Source: Clostridiales bacterium
GTDB lineage: Bacteria; Bacillota; Clostridia; Oscillospirales; Acutalibacteraceae
Assembly: GCA_024690965.1 (NCBI GenBank)
Contig: JAILOG010000019.1
Span: 62,001-126,000, forward strand
Direction of reading: 5' to 3'
DNA length: 64,000 nt
The translations under genes and the position numbers were made by a program. The notes under the pieces were generated by a model. The model was given only the letters and a program-made list of their open reading frames with translations. It was not told where the DNA came from and did not search any database. Shown in pieces: positions 55,620 through 63,547 of this stretch (positions are counted from its first letter, which is position 1; the number at the start of each line of letters is the position of its first letter).

Positions 55620-56113
55620 GCAGATATATTTTTAAATTGGATAATACATCTTTGCCTTTTAATCCCGAAAGCATCACTTCGAAAAAAACTTTTGACGGAG
55701 ATATAAAATCCATAACAATCGAGGCAAGCGGAGATCTTACGGGCGACAACAGACAGATGTATTATGAAAAGCTTAACAAATATTTTTCTGAAAAAAGAAA
55801 AATAACTGTTTCAATGCCTGAATTCGGTGTTTTAAATGCCGAAATAACCGAGCTTACCTTCTCCGTTTCCGATATACCGTCCCTTATAAGGTACAGCATA
55901 AAACTGAGCGCGGAAAGCGCTATGCCCGAGCGCGCGTGCAAAGGTTACATAATAGAAGAACAGGAAACGCTGTTTTCGCTGTGCAACAGGCTAAACCTCG
56001 ACTTAGAGGAAATAACCGCACTCAACGCGGGAAATATAAAGTCGTTTGTTTTGAAAAAAGGAGACAAAATTTATTTGCCCGAAAAGGAGGCTTGTTATGA
56101 TATGCACGGATAA
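55616..56113 (+). CDS. LysM-containing baseplate protein
   Basis: 165 residues. The N-terminal 105 residues are beta-rich (FKLDNTSLPFNPESI, then ITELTFSVSDIPSLIRYSI) and could be a tube- or ring-like domain. The C-terminal part from residue 110 is a LysM: ETLFSLCNRLNLDLEEITAL followed by LKKGDKIYLP. It resembles the LysM tube-initiator/XkdP group of contractile tails but is much shorter than typical XkdP. It overlaps its neighbours by four and 17 bases. Confidence 0.65.
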   Translation: MSRYIFKLDNTSLPFNPESITSKKTFDGDIKSITIEASGDLTGDNRQMYYEKLNKYFSEKRKITVSMPEFGVLNAEITELTFSVSDIPSLIRYSIKLSAESAMPERACKGYIIEEQETLFSLCNRLNLDLEEITALNAGNIKSFVLKKGDKIYLPEKEACYDMHG

Positions 56114-56402
56114 TTATCCCGATAAGCTGAGAAAGGCTGTTTATAACGCGGTGATGATCTCAAAAGGCGCGTATGCGTATAATAAAAGCTTAGGCAGTTA
56201 TATGGGTAGCCTCGATTACGGCAGCGACAGTATTTATGAGCAATGCGAAATGGCGGTAAAGGAAGCTGTAATAGATATAAAGGATATTAAATATAAACAG
56301 TGTATTTTAAGTAATGTAACATCATCTTCACTTGAATTAAAGGTGCAGTTTGAGTACATGGGTAAAACCTACGAAACGGAGGTAATAGGTATAAATGGAT
56401 AG
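56097..56402 (+). CDS. gp25-like baseplate wedge protein
   Basis: 101 residues. In contractile-tail phages a small gp25/XkdS-type protein stands just before gpJ, and the length, C-terminal beta strand pattern (LELKVQFEYMGKTYETEV) and EAVIDIKDIK stretch fit. gp25 triggers sheath assembly, so its presence without a visible sheath gene is odd. The overlap with the gpJ-like gene is eight bases. Confidence 0.55.
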   Translation: MICTDNYPDKLRKAVYNAVMISKGAYAYNKSLGSYMGSLDYGSDSIYEQCEMAVKEAVIDIKDIKYKQCILSNVTSSSLELKVQFEYMGKTYETEVIGING

Positions 56403-57477
56403 TTACGAAACAATATTGCAGCGAATGAAAAGCAATTTTTTGTTTAAAGCGGGATATATGCCATCGGATGTTTCGGATTGCGGCATAAGGCTACAATCCG
56501 CGGCGGCGGAAATATTTGATTGTATGCTTTACGCCGAGTGGGTAAAAAAACAAATGCTTGTTTCCACCGCGGAGGGCGAAAGCCTTGATAAACACGGAGA
56601 GCTTTACGGTATCAGCCGTCAGGCGCCGTCCACGGCAGACGGTGAGGTTAGGTTTTATTTGTCGGAGACACTTCAAAGCGATTTTATGATCCCGAGACAC
56701 ACCGAAATAAAAAACGATGATGGATATTCTTATTTTACTCAGGCAGACGCTGTTATAAGTGCAGGTGATCTTGGCGTTACGGTCAATATAACCGCCGCGG
56801 AAAGCGGTGCCGCGTATAATTGCGGCGCGAATGAGGTTCATATTTTAGGCAAGCATACAATAACTCATCCCGGCGTGATAGTTTCAAACGTACTGGGTGT
56901 CAGAAACGCTTCTCCCATATCCGGGGGCTCCGACGCGGAGGACGACGATTCTTTCAGAAAAAGGATTGCCGATATCGTAAAGTTCCCTCCGAACGGCGCC
57001 AATATGAGCTATTACCGCGGTCTTGCGATGACGGTAGACGGGGTTCGCTCGGCAAGCTTTGTTTTTGATAACAATTACGGAACGGTAGTTAATATGTATC
57101 TCGGAACGAGAGGAAGCTCTGTTTCTCAGGCAACGGCGGCGCAGGTTCAAGACCTTATTAACAGCGGCGGACAAGTTGGTGTCCGTGTGACAGTGTACCC
57201 TGCTCATGAGATAAGGGTAGACCTAAGTTTAACCATCGAGGTAAAATCCGGTTATAAATATACGCGTGTGGAGGAAGAGTGTTTTGCAGCTTTGAACGAG
57301 TATTTCAATAACCTCAGTGTAGGAGAAAAAATAACTGTTTACACACTTAACGATGTGTTATCAAAGGTTGAAGGTTATGAAAGATTAAACCTTGATCAAA
57401 ACTGTGTAATTCCGAACATTTTGGCTCACCAGCTCGGTGTTAAAGGTACATTAATGATTGGATCAACTATCGGATAG
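56395..57477 (+). CDS. Baseplate J-like protein
   Basis: 360 residues. The gpJ/XkdT group: the N-terminal AEGESLDKHGELYGISR, then SGAAYNCGANEVHIL, GGSDAEDDDSFRKRI and PPNGANMSYYRGLAM are conserved landmarks, followed by the DGVRSASFV strand. It is a structural ring protein of contractile-tail baseplates. Full length and intact. Eleven bases before the gpI-like gene. Confidence 0.88.
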   Translation: MDSYETILQRMKSNFLFKAGYMPSDVSDCGIRLQSAAAEIFDCMLYAEWVKKQMLVSTAEGESLDKHGELYGISRQAPSTADGEVRFYLSETLQSDFMIPRHTEIKNDDGYSYFTQADAVISAGDLGVTVNITAAESGAAYNCGANEVHILGKHTITHPGVIVSNVLGVRNASPISGGSDAEDDDSFRKRIADIVKFPPNGANMSYYRGLAMTVDGVRSASFVFDNNYGTVVNMYLGTRGSSVSQATAAQVQDLINSGGQVGVRVTVYPAHEIRVDLSLTIEVKSGYKYTRVEEECFAALNEYFNNLSVGEKITVYTLNDVLSKVEGYERLNLDQNCVIPNILAHQLGVKGTLMIGSTIG

Positions 57478-57488
57478 GAGTGGATTAA

Positions 57489-57959
57489 TTGAACATATAC
57501 GGAGAAAGAATGCTTGAAAGTATAGGAACACTCGGAATTTCAAACAGCGGTGATTTTTCCGACCTTTATGCCGAAATGTACGCTATATCTATTGAAATAA
57601 ACAGTTTGAGAGCATATTTGGAGCAAATATACTCCGATACTTTTATTACCGATGCCTCTGAGGAAAATATATTGCAGAGAGAACAGCTTATGTGCGGAAC
57701 AAGAAGTGACCTTACACTTGTAGAAAGAAAAAATCATTTGAAAAACAGATATAAGCTTTTTCATAAGTGCCTAAACCGCGCGGCAATGAATGAAATACTC
57801 AGCGTGATGAATGTTTCGGCATATTACAGCTCTCAAGGCCCCGGCAGCCTTGATTTGTCTATATACGGATACTATCCCGAAAGCAGCTGCAAAATAATAG
57901 AAAGCCAACTTTTGGGACTTCTGCCGGCGGGATATAACATTACTTTTGAATACGGTTAA
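57489..57959 (+). CDS. gpI/XkdU-like phage tail protein
   Basis: 156 residues, TTG start with AGGAG eight bases ahead. The order after gpJ, the length and motifs (ITDASEENILQREQLM, then RKNHLKNRYKL and LPAGYNITFEYG) agree with the DUF2313/YmfQ-like tail protein family found in baseplate operons. Confidence 0.75.
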   Translation: MNIYGERMLESIGTLGISNSGDFSDLYAEMYAISIEINSLRAYLEQIYSDTFITDASEENILQREQLMCGTRSDLTLVERKNHLKNRYKLFHKCLNRAAMNEILSVMNVSAYYSSQGPGSLDLSIYGYYPESSCKIIESQLLGLLPAGYNITFEYG

Positions 57960-57977
57960 TTAAGGAGGTTTTGTTTA

Positions 57978-59510
57978 TTGATTATAACTTTTGAAGTTGA
58001 TGATCTTTCTATCGGATATGAGACCTTGCCGGAGCTTGTGGATGACAGTGTTAATTACATTAGAGCAAGGTTTTCTTTTACCGGAACAATGTGGGAAGAC
58101 GCATTTGAAAAAACCGCGATTTTTAAATCTGATAATAACAGCTACGCAATAACAATAGACGGTGACTGGTGTTTTGTTCCCACACAGGTACTAAGAGAAG
58201 AACAGTTTAAGGTGGGCGTTATGGGCAGCCTGCGCGATGACGGAGTTGTAAGCACTTTTTATACAAAGGAGTGCGAGGTGCCTACTCAAATGAGTTGTTT
58301 TTCTTACGAGTTTGATAATGCCCCTCCTGCGCGGAGCATATTGGAAAGGATCTCCGAAATGCAGGGGCAAATGCTGGAAATTGCCGATTCTCTTGATACC
58401 AAAGTAGATAAAGTAGAGGGCAAAGGTCTCTCTACGGTGGATTTTTCTTATCAGGACAGCGCAAAGCTTTCAAGCATAGCTTTCGGTGCGCAGACAAACG
58501 TAGTTGAGGGCGTCAGTGTAAATGATGTTATTCAAGAACCGGATAACTATAAGATCGTAAACATTAACGTTCCTGTTAATACATCTCAGTTAAACAATAA
58601 TTCGGGGTTTCTTACTCAATCCGACCTTGCAAGTGTCGCTATTTCCGGAGATTACAGAGATTTAGCGAATGTTCCCCCGAAAACGGAAGTGATACTATAT
58701 GACGATATCGATATGGGAACATTTTTTCTTCTGTTGCAAAAAGATACCGTTATTTGTATCAAGCCTCTTAATTGCAGAGTGGAAACAGAGACCGGGCTTA
58801 CGGTTTATATTGAGGATTGCGAACTGCTTCTTGAAAGCTTGGCAAATGGCGCCGACACACCGGAAAACACACAGTTTGTTTTTGAATATATAAACGGTGG
58901 ATGGACATATTCGGGCAATCCTGTTTCTCTCGGTCAAATCGGTTTGGAAATAAGCGGGATACCCGCTGAAAACGACAGTTTTACAATAGTAACAACGAAT
59001 GAGGTTGCACAGGTATCTGTAGATACATCATCAGGTTTTTCTGCGGGGGATTTTTGTGTCGTGTCATTTAAAAGCGGCAGTTTCCCAACTCAGTTTTCTG
59101 CGTCAAACAGTATAACGCTGAAGGGCGATGATGTTGTAAACGGCGTTCTTGTAACACGTCCAAACAGAAAATATCAAATACTATTCATTAACAACGGTAA
59201 TTTCATAAGCGGCACGGTAACAGATGATTCCGATTTCTGCAACGGTAAAAAACGCTTTGCAAATATAAGCGTTGCCGCTTCTGCTTGGACAGCCGACAAC
59301 ACCTTTACCGACTACCCGTACCGCGCGGCTGTTACGCTTAACGGCGTTACATCATCAGATTACGCCAATGTATTCTTTTCTGCGGCGGATATAGAGGCAA
59401 ACGATTTGTCACCGTATACCGATACTGCGGATGATGTCATATACATATTCGCGGCTGACATACCGTCAGCGGCTATCACAATACCGCTTATAGAGGTGGT
59501 AAGAGTATGA
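57978..59510 (+). CDS. Tail fibre/appendage protein
   Basis: 510 residues, TTG start nine bases after AGGAGG. The first 110 residues form a baseplate-attachment-like domain, then a coiled-coil-like helix (SILERISEMQGQMLEIADSL). The segment KGLSTVDFS...GAQTNV resembles the repeated fibre motif seen in Clostridia phage fibres. The rest is beta-rich, with Ser/Asn/Thr-rich strands. Likely trimeric. Confidence 0.7.
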   Translation: MIITFEVDDLSIGYETLPELVDDSVNYIRARFSFTGTMWEDAFEKTAIFKSDNNSYAITIDGDWCFVPTQVLREEQFKVGVMGSLRDDGVVSTFYTKECEVPTQMSCFSYEFDNAPPARSILERISEMQGQMLEIADSLDTKVDKVEGKGLSTVDFSYQDSAKLSSIAFGAQTNVVEGVSVNDVIQEPDNYKIVNINVPVNTSQLNNNSGFLTQSDLASVAISGDYRDLANVPPKTEVILYDDIDMGTFFLLLQKDTVICIKPLNCRVETETGLTVYIEDCELLLESLANGADTPENTQFVFEYINGGWTYSGNPVSLGQIGLEISGIPAENDSFTIVTTNEVAQVSVDTSSGFSAGDFCVVSFKSGSFPTQFSASNSITLKGDDVVNGVLVTRPNRKYQILFINNGNFISGTVTDDSDFCNGKKRFANISVAASAWTADNTFTDYPYRAAVTLNGVTSSDYANVFFSAADIEANDLSPYTDTADDVIYIFAADIPSAAITIPLIEVVRV

Positions 59511-60340
59511 TATCAAAATCAAATTCAGCAAAACCGGATTATATGAGACAAAGAGTTTTAGGTAAATTGAAATCATATACCGTACCGAACGGAGTTACTG
59601 AAATATTGCCCTATACTTTTTATAGATGTGGGTGGAACAACTACCATGAAATCTCAAGCTCTCCGTACTATGTTTTTAACGGTACACAGATACATTTACC
59701 CGACAGTATAATCAATATTGGAAGTAACGCCTTTCAAGGCGGCTCTCACACCATTGTTTCCGGCAAATTCGTAGAAATAATTCATTCAATACCTCATATA
59801 CCGAGTAATTTGAAAACTATCGGTGCATTTGCTTTTAACTACTGCCGCTTTCCGAACGGTTTCATACTGCCAAACACTGTAACAACTTTAGGCAAGCAAG
59901 GGCTTATAGTGGCAAATACCGTGGACATTCCGGGAAGTATAAAGCAATTGGAAGATCAGCATTTTTCCACAGCAAATGTTGTAAATGTAATTTTGCGAAA
60001 CGGCATAGAGAAACTGAACGGCAGAGTATTTGAGCAATGCAGAAATTTAAAAACAGTGAGTTTGCCCAATAGTATTACATATACAAATACAGCAACTTTG
60101 ATTCCGTTCAGCGGTTGTTCAAATTTGGAATCTGTCACGCTTGAACAGGGATTTAACGCAAGCATAAAGCTTAATAACAGTACAAAATACTCACACGATA
60201 ACATACTCAGCTGGTTCAATGCATTATATGACAGGTCCGCCGATACTACAAATACACTTACAATCGGCAGCACAAATCTTGCAAAGATGACTGCGCAGGA
60301 AATAGCAATAGCAACGGCTAAAAACTGGACAATAGCATAG
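59507..60340 (+). CDS. BspA-type leucine-rich-repeat protein (fibre tip/adhesin)
   Basis: 277 residues, overlapping the fibre gene by four bases. LRR_5-type units are visible: VTEILPYTFYRC, SIINIGSNAFQGG, LKTIGAFAFNYC, TVTTLGKQGL, GIEKLNGRVFEQC and LESVTLEQG. The end NLAKMTAQEIAIATAKNWTIA-like module is common in tail-associated LRR proteins of gut Clostridia phages. No signal peptide, so it should ride on the particle rather than be secreted alone. A likely receptor-binding protein. Confidence 0.8.
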   Translation: MISKSNSAKPDYMRQRVLGKLKSYTVPNGVTEILPYTFYRCGWNNYHEISSSPYYVFNGTQIHLPDSIINIGSNAFQGGSHTIVSGKFVEIIHSIPHIPSNLKTIGAFAFNYCRFPNGFILPNTVTTLGKQGLIVANTVDIPGSIKQLEDQHFSTANVVNVILRNGIEKLNGRVFEQCRNLKTVSLPNSITYTNTATLIPFSGCSNLESVTLEQGFNASIKLNNSTKYSHDNILSWFNALYDRSADTTNTLTIGSTNLAKMTAQEIAIATAKNWTIA

Positions 60341-60353
60341 GAGGTAAAGAAAA

Positions 60354-60560
60354 ATGACAGAAACATCACAAACAGTAGTTTTAAGAAGACTTGAGGCATC
60401 AGCAGGGATGGTGATCACCGACAAAGAGACGGAAACAATGCGCGCAACGATAGTGTATCTCGGAGTGGGCGACAGCCAAGACAATTATAAAGAAATTGAC
60501 GAGGATACACCTTTGCCGGAGCAGGAAGAAAATGATGCTCAGCCTCTAAATGAAAATTGA
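60354..60560 (+). CDS. Small protein at the end of the phage cassette
   Basis: 68 residues with GGAGG ahead of the ATG. The first half has VVLRRLEASAGMVITDKET, and the C-terminal third is very acidic (DEDTPLPEQEENDAQPL). It may be a fibre-associated or chaperone-like peptide (XkdX-like position), but no family is recognised. Confidence 0.55.
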   Translation: MTETSQTVVLRRLEASAGMVITDKETETMRATIVYLGVGDSQDNYKEIDEDTPLPEQEENDAQPLNEN

Positions 60561-60586
60561 TAAAAACAAATTAAATACAAAATAAT

Positions 60587-60634
60587 AAATACAGCGTTCT
60601 GAATTGTCAAATTGACTTTTGGAACGCTGTATTT
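60587..60634. terminator. Bidirectional terminator closing the phage cassette
   Basis: AAATACAGCGTTC and GAACGCTGTATTT form a perfect 13-bp stem with a 22-base loop, between convergent units. Confidence 0.85.
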
Positions 60635-60673
60635 ATAATTATTCAAAAAGCTTAATTAAATCATTCTATGTTT

Positions 60674-61894
60674 CTATTCATTTTCAAATTTAAAAGATTC
60701 GTCTGAGCTAAGCCTCAAGGGCGAATATAGAAATATTAAAGCATCAGGCTTAATACTGTCGATATATTTATATACAGAATCTATTTTGTATCCGGTTATC
60801 TCTCTTAAATCAAATGCGTGAATTTCATCAAATCCCATGCTTAAGAACGGTATTACACAATTTGCATAGCTGTCTTTGATTATCATTATTTTTTTATCAT
60901 TTTCAGACATATTATTCTTAATGATTTCATAAGTAAAGTCACCGCCTAAATATGCGGCATATTGTGAAGAATTGTACATATCTGTGCTTTCTGCAAAATC
61001 CATTCTCATTAATACATCTTTATAGTTTCCGGTGGCTGTAAAATCTTTAAAAGGCTGTGAAACCGTAAATGATGTGCTGAAATTAGGAGTAATAATATCT
61101 ATATCATCTACACCGGCCACAAATCTTCCTGTGATTTTTCCCTGTGAACCTAAAAATATTTCCTTTTTTGTTTCTGTTGAATAATTATTAGAGTCGGTAA
61201 TTGATTTGTTATATTTAACTCTTAATTCTTTAGACAATTCTTTGTATATGTTTTTAAATGCCCAAAATCCTGTTTGTGGTTTCCAGTGATGGTCGGTTAT
61301 AAAAAACGCGGAATAATCGTCACCGAATTCTTTGTGAACACTTTCCCTTAAATCTTCACATGGAATTTTTTCAGCGTTTGTTAAAGAGTAGAATTTATCT
61401 ACGGCAGGGTTTATATGATCTTCCAAATCATTTGGTAATTCATTGTCATACTTGCTTAATTTATCAGGTGTTATATAGTACTTGAAATATATATTCTTGT
61501 TCTTGCAGTAATTATATAACTTGTTTAAGCTTTCTACCCTGTTCTCAATTTTCTCGGTACTTACAGAGTTTCGCTTATAGGCAAGATACCCGTTGTTCAG
61601 CAAAATAACATTGTCGCGTTCAAATTCTTTTGTGCCGCATACTTTTTGTGTCAGAGAATATATATCAAAATAACAGCTTTTAAACCCTATTTGATCATTT
61701 ATAATCTTATTAACCCCTTTAATTCCTACATTCAATTTGTCATTTAAAGGAGTTTCGCTGTTAATACAATTTTTTATTTCGTTAATAACAGGTTTAAAAA
61801 AAGTGCTTTTATGAGCGTAACCGGTCATGCCGCTCAAGATCACCATTGCAACCGAAATACAAACAGCCTTATAACGGTTCATGCTTAACTTCAT
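60674..61894 (-). CDS. DHHW-family SGNH-like surface O-acyl transfer protein
   Basis: 406 residues with one N-terminal membrane anchor or signal (about 10-26). The motif TDHHWKPQ at about 200-207 names the DHHW family; a later KDSYANCVIPFL holds the likely catalytic Ser and its loop. Related AlgJ/AlgX/PatB proteins pass acyl groups, exported by an MBOAT protein, to surface polymers. The MBOAT gene is 18 bases upstream on the same strand, which supports this. AGGAGGTG ahead of ATG at 61894. The polymer is unknown. Confidence 0.85.
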   Translation of the reverse strand: MKLSMNRYKAVCISVAMVILSGMTGYAHKSTFFKPVINEIKNCINSETPLNDKLNVGIKGVNKIINDQIGFKSCYFDIYSLTQKVCGTKEFERDNVILLNNGYLAYKRNSVSTEKIENRVESLNKLYNYCKNKNIYFKYYITPDKLSKYDNELPNDLEDHINPAVDKFYSLTNAEKIPCEDLRESVHKEFGDDYSAFFITDHHWKPQTGFWAFKNIYKELSKELRVKYNKSITDSNNYSTETKKEIFLGSQGKITGRFVAGVDDIDIITPNFSTSFTVSQPFKDFTATGNYKDVLMRMDFAESTDMYNSSQYAAYLGGDFTYEIIKNNMSENDKKIMIIKDSYANCVIPFLSMGFDEIHAFDLREITGYKIDSVYKYIDSIKPDALIFLYSPLRLSSDESFKFENE

Positions 61895-61912
61895 CTTTGC
61901 ACCTCCAGTTAA

Positions 61913-63322
61913 TTAAAAATTAAAGTAAATAAACGGATTATATGTGCCTTTTACAATGAATGCAACAGACAAAAGGAATATCGCCGTTATGAGTAAAAAG
62001 TAAATGAAACCGTATGGCTTTTTATCTGTTTTAAGCCTTTTTGATATGTATGGAGCAACCGGGAAAGAAAACAGCAAACCAAACAGCAAAAACAATAGTT
62101 TGGGTTGTAATATGTACCATGCTTCGTCAGATAATAAACTGTTTGCGTTTAAACCAAACATAGTGCCTAAATAATCAATTGCATCCGAAATGCTGTCGGA
62201 ACGGAATATAACCCATCCTATCACCACAAAGAATAAAGTGTAAATGCGGCTGATAATGGCGGTATTTTCTAATCTTTTTCCTAATCCCGTTAATTTTTCT
62301 ATCGCAAGCAAAACAAAATATCCTAATCCCCATATCAAAAACGTAAGATTTGCACCATGCCATATTCCGGTTAAAGTCCATACAACAAATAAATTAAAAA
62401 CAAGACGGGCTTTTGATTTTACCCTGCTGCCACCCAAGGGAAAATATACGTAATCTCTGAACCAGGTCCCTAACGAAATATGCCATCTTCTCCAAAACTC
62501 TGAAACGGATTTTGAAATATAAGGGTAATTGAAGTTTTCGTTAAAGTGAAAACCAAACATCTTTCCCAAGCCTATTGCCATATCGCTGTATCCGCAAAAA
62601 TCAAAATATATTTGAAGCGTGTAACACAATGCGCCCAGCCACGCAAACGCCGTGCTTTTAATCTCTACGTCAAAAGCAGCGTCTGCAATTACAGCCATAT
62701 TGTTGGCTATAAGCACTTTTTTGCCTAAACCAATAATGAATCTGCATACACCTTTTGTGATATTATCTATTGTTTCTTTGCGGTTATTGATTTGTTCTGC
62801 GATAGTTTGATATCTTACGATCGGTCCTGCTATAAGCTGTGGGAAGAAGGAAATATATAATGCTACATTAAGTATGTTTTTTTGAACTTTCCCTTTTTTG
62901 CGGTATACATCAAAAACATACGACATAGCCTGAAATGTAAAGAATGATATACCTATAGGCAATGCAATCTCGGGAACATACAGATTTGCAGAAAAAATGC
63001 TATTAAATAGTTTCAACGAAAAACCTAAGTATTTAAATACAAATAAAAATGAGAGATTAAAAATAACAGTGGTTGCTATTATTAGGCGGGAAATGCCTTT
63101 GTTAGCTCTGCTTTTTTCTATTAGCAATCCCAAAAAATAATTAACAACAATAGACGCTATCATTATCAGAACAAAAACCGGTTCACCCCATGCATAAAAA
63201 AGCAATGAGCTTAACAAAAGCAAAATATTCTGAGCGCGTCTTGATCTTTTGCATACTGTGTAATACAGAATAAGAGTAACGGGCAAAAAAATATATAAAA
63301 ATACTGTACTTGCAAATAACAT
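61913..63322 (-). CDS. MBOAT-family membrane O-acyltransferase (AlgI/PatA/DltB-like)
   Basis: 469 residues with about 11 helices. The family core SEFWRRWHISLGTWFRDYVY and the invariant His in TGIWHGANLTFLIWG are present. It exports acetyl (or other acyl) groups through the membrane for the partner DHHW protein. The ATG at 63322 has AGAGG five bases before; the ATG at 63337 lacks a site. Confidence 0.92.
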   Translation of the reverse strand: MLFASTVFLYIFLPVTLILYYTVCKRSRRAQNILLLLSSLLFYAWGEPVFVLIMIASIVVNYFLGLLIEKSRANKGISRLIIATTVIFNLSFLFVFKYLGFSLKLFNSIFSANLYVPEIALPIGISFFTFQAMSYVFDVYRKKGKVQKNILNVALYISFFPQLIAGPIVRYQTIAEQINNRKETIDNITKGVCRFIIGLGKKVLIANNMAVIADAAFDVEIKSTAFAWLGALCYTLQIYFDFCGYSDMAIGLGKMFGFHFNENFNYPYISKSVSEFWRRWHISLGTWFRDYVYFPLGGSRVKSKARLVFNLFVVWTLTGIWHGANLTFLIWGLGYFVLLAIEKLTGLGKRLENTAIISRIYTLFFVVIGWVIFRSDSISDAIDYLGTMFGLNANSLLSDEAWYILQPKLLFLLFGLLFSFPVAPYISKRLKTDKKPYGFIYFLLITAIFLLSVAFIVKGTYNPFIYFNF

Positions 63323-63359
63323 AGCAACCTCTGTCATATAACAAATTATACTTTACAAT

Positions 63360-63388
63360 ATATTAACATATAGTTTTCTTCTTTTCAA
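63360..63388 (-). promoter_or_regulatory. Promoter of the MBOAT/DHHW unit
   Basis: On the minus strand TTGAAA (63388-63383), 17 bases, TAATAT (63365-63360). Confidence 0.55.
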
Positions 63389-63458
63389 CTTTTATATATT
63401 TATACTTACAATTATAATACAAATTATAAATATTTCAGACAAAATATCAAAATATCAA

Positions 63459-63487
63459 TTGACTTTGACACCTTAAAATGGTATCAT
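63459..63487 (+). promoter_or_regulatory. Promoter of serC
   Basis: TTGACT at 63459-63464, 17 bases, TATCAT at 63482-63487. The same -10 hexamer and spacing are used for glutamate dehydrogenase. Confidence 0.6.
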
Positions 63488-63547
63488 CACTATACGGTGC
63501 GGTATAACTATCCACCTAATAATATAATTTGAGAGGAAGTCTTTAAA

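Larger units (their letters stand above)
48776..60634 (+). mobile_element. Compact phage-derived head-plus-baseplate cassette
   Basis: Sixteen co-directional genes from terminase small subunit to a 68-residue final gene, mostly overlapping or separated by under 40 bases, ending in a bidirectional terminator. Head genes (terminase, portal, protease, decoration, capsid, connectors) and baseplate/fibre genes (LysM protein, gp25-, gpJ- and gpI-like, fibre, LRR protein) are present and in conventional order. Tail tube, sheath, chaperone, tape measure, holin, endolysin, repressor, replication and integrase genes are not seen. No frame is broken and composition looks like the flanks. No att repeat was found by eye. 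Either a trimmed prophage or a domesticated particle-making locus. Confidence 0.75.

Noticed and set aside
48700-60660. Integrase and attachment-site repeats for the phage cassette
   Set aside because: No recombinase frame and no obvious direct repeat at the ends could be found by reading; a computed repeat search was not possible.
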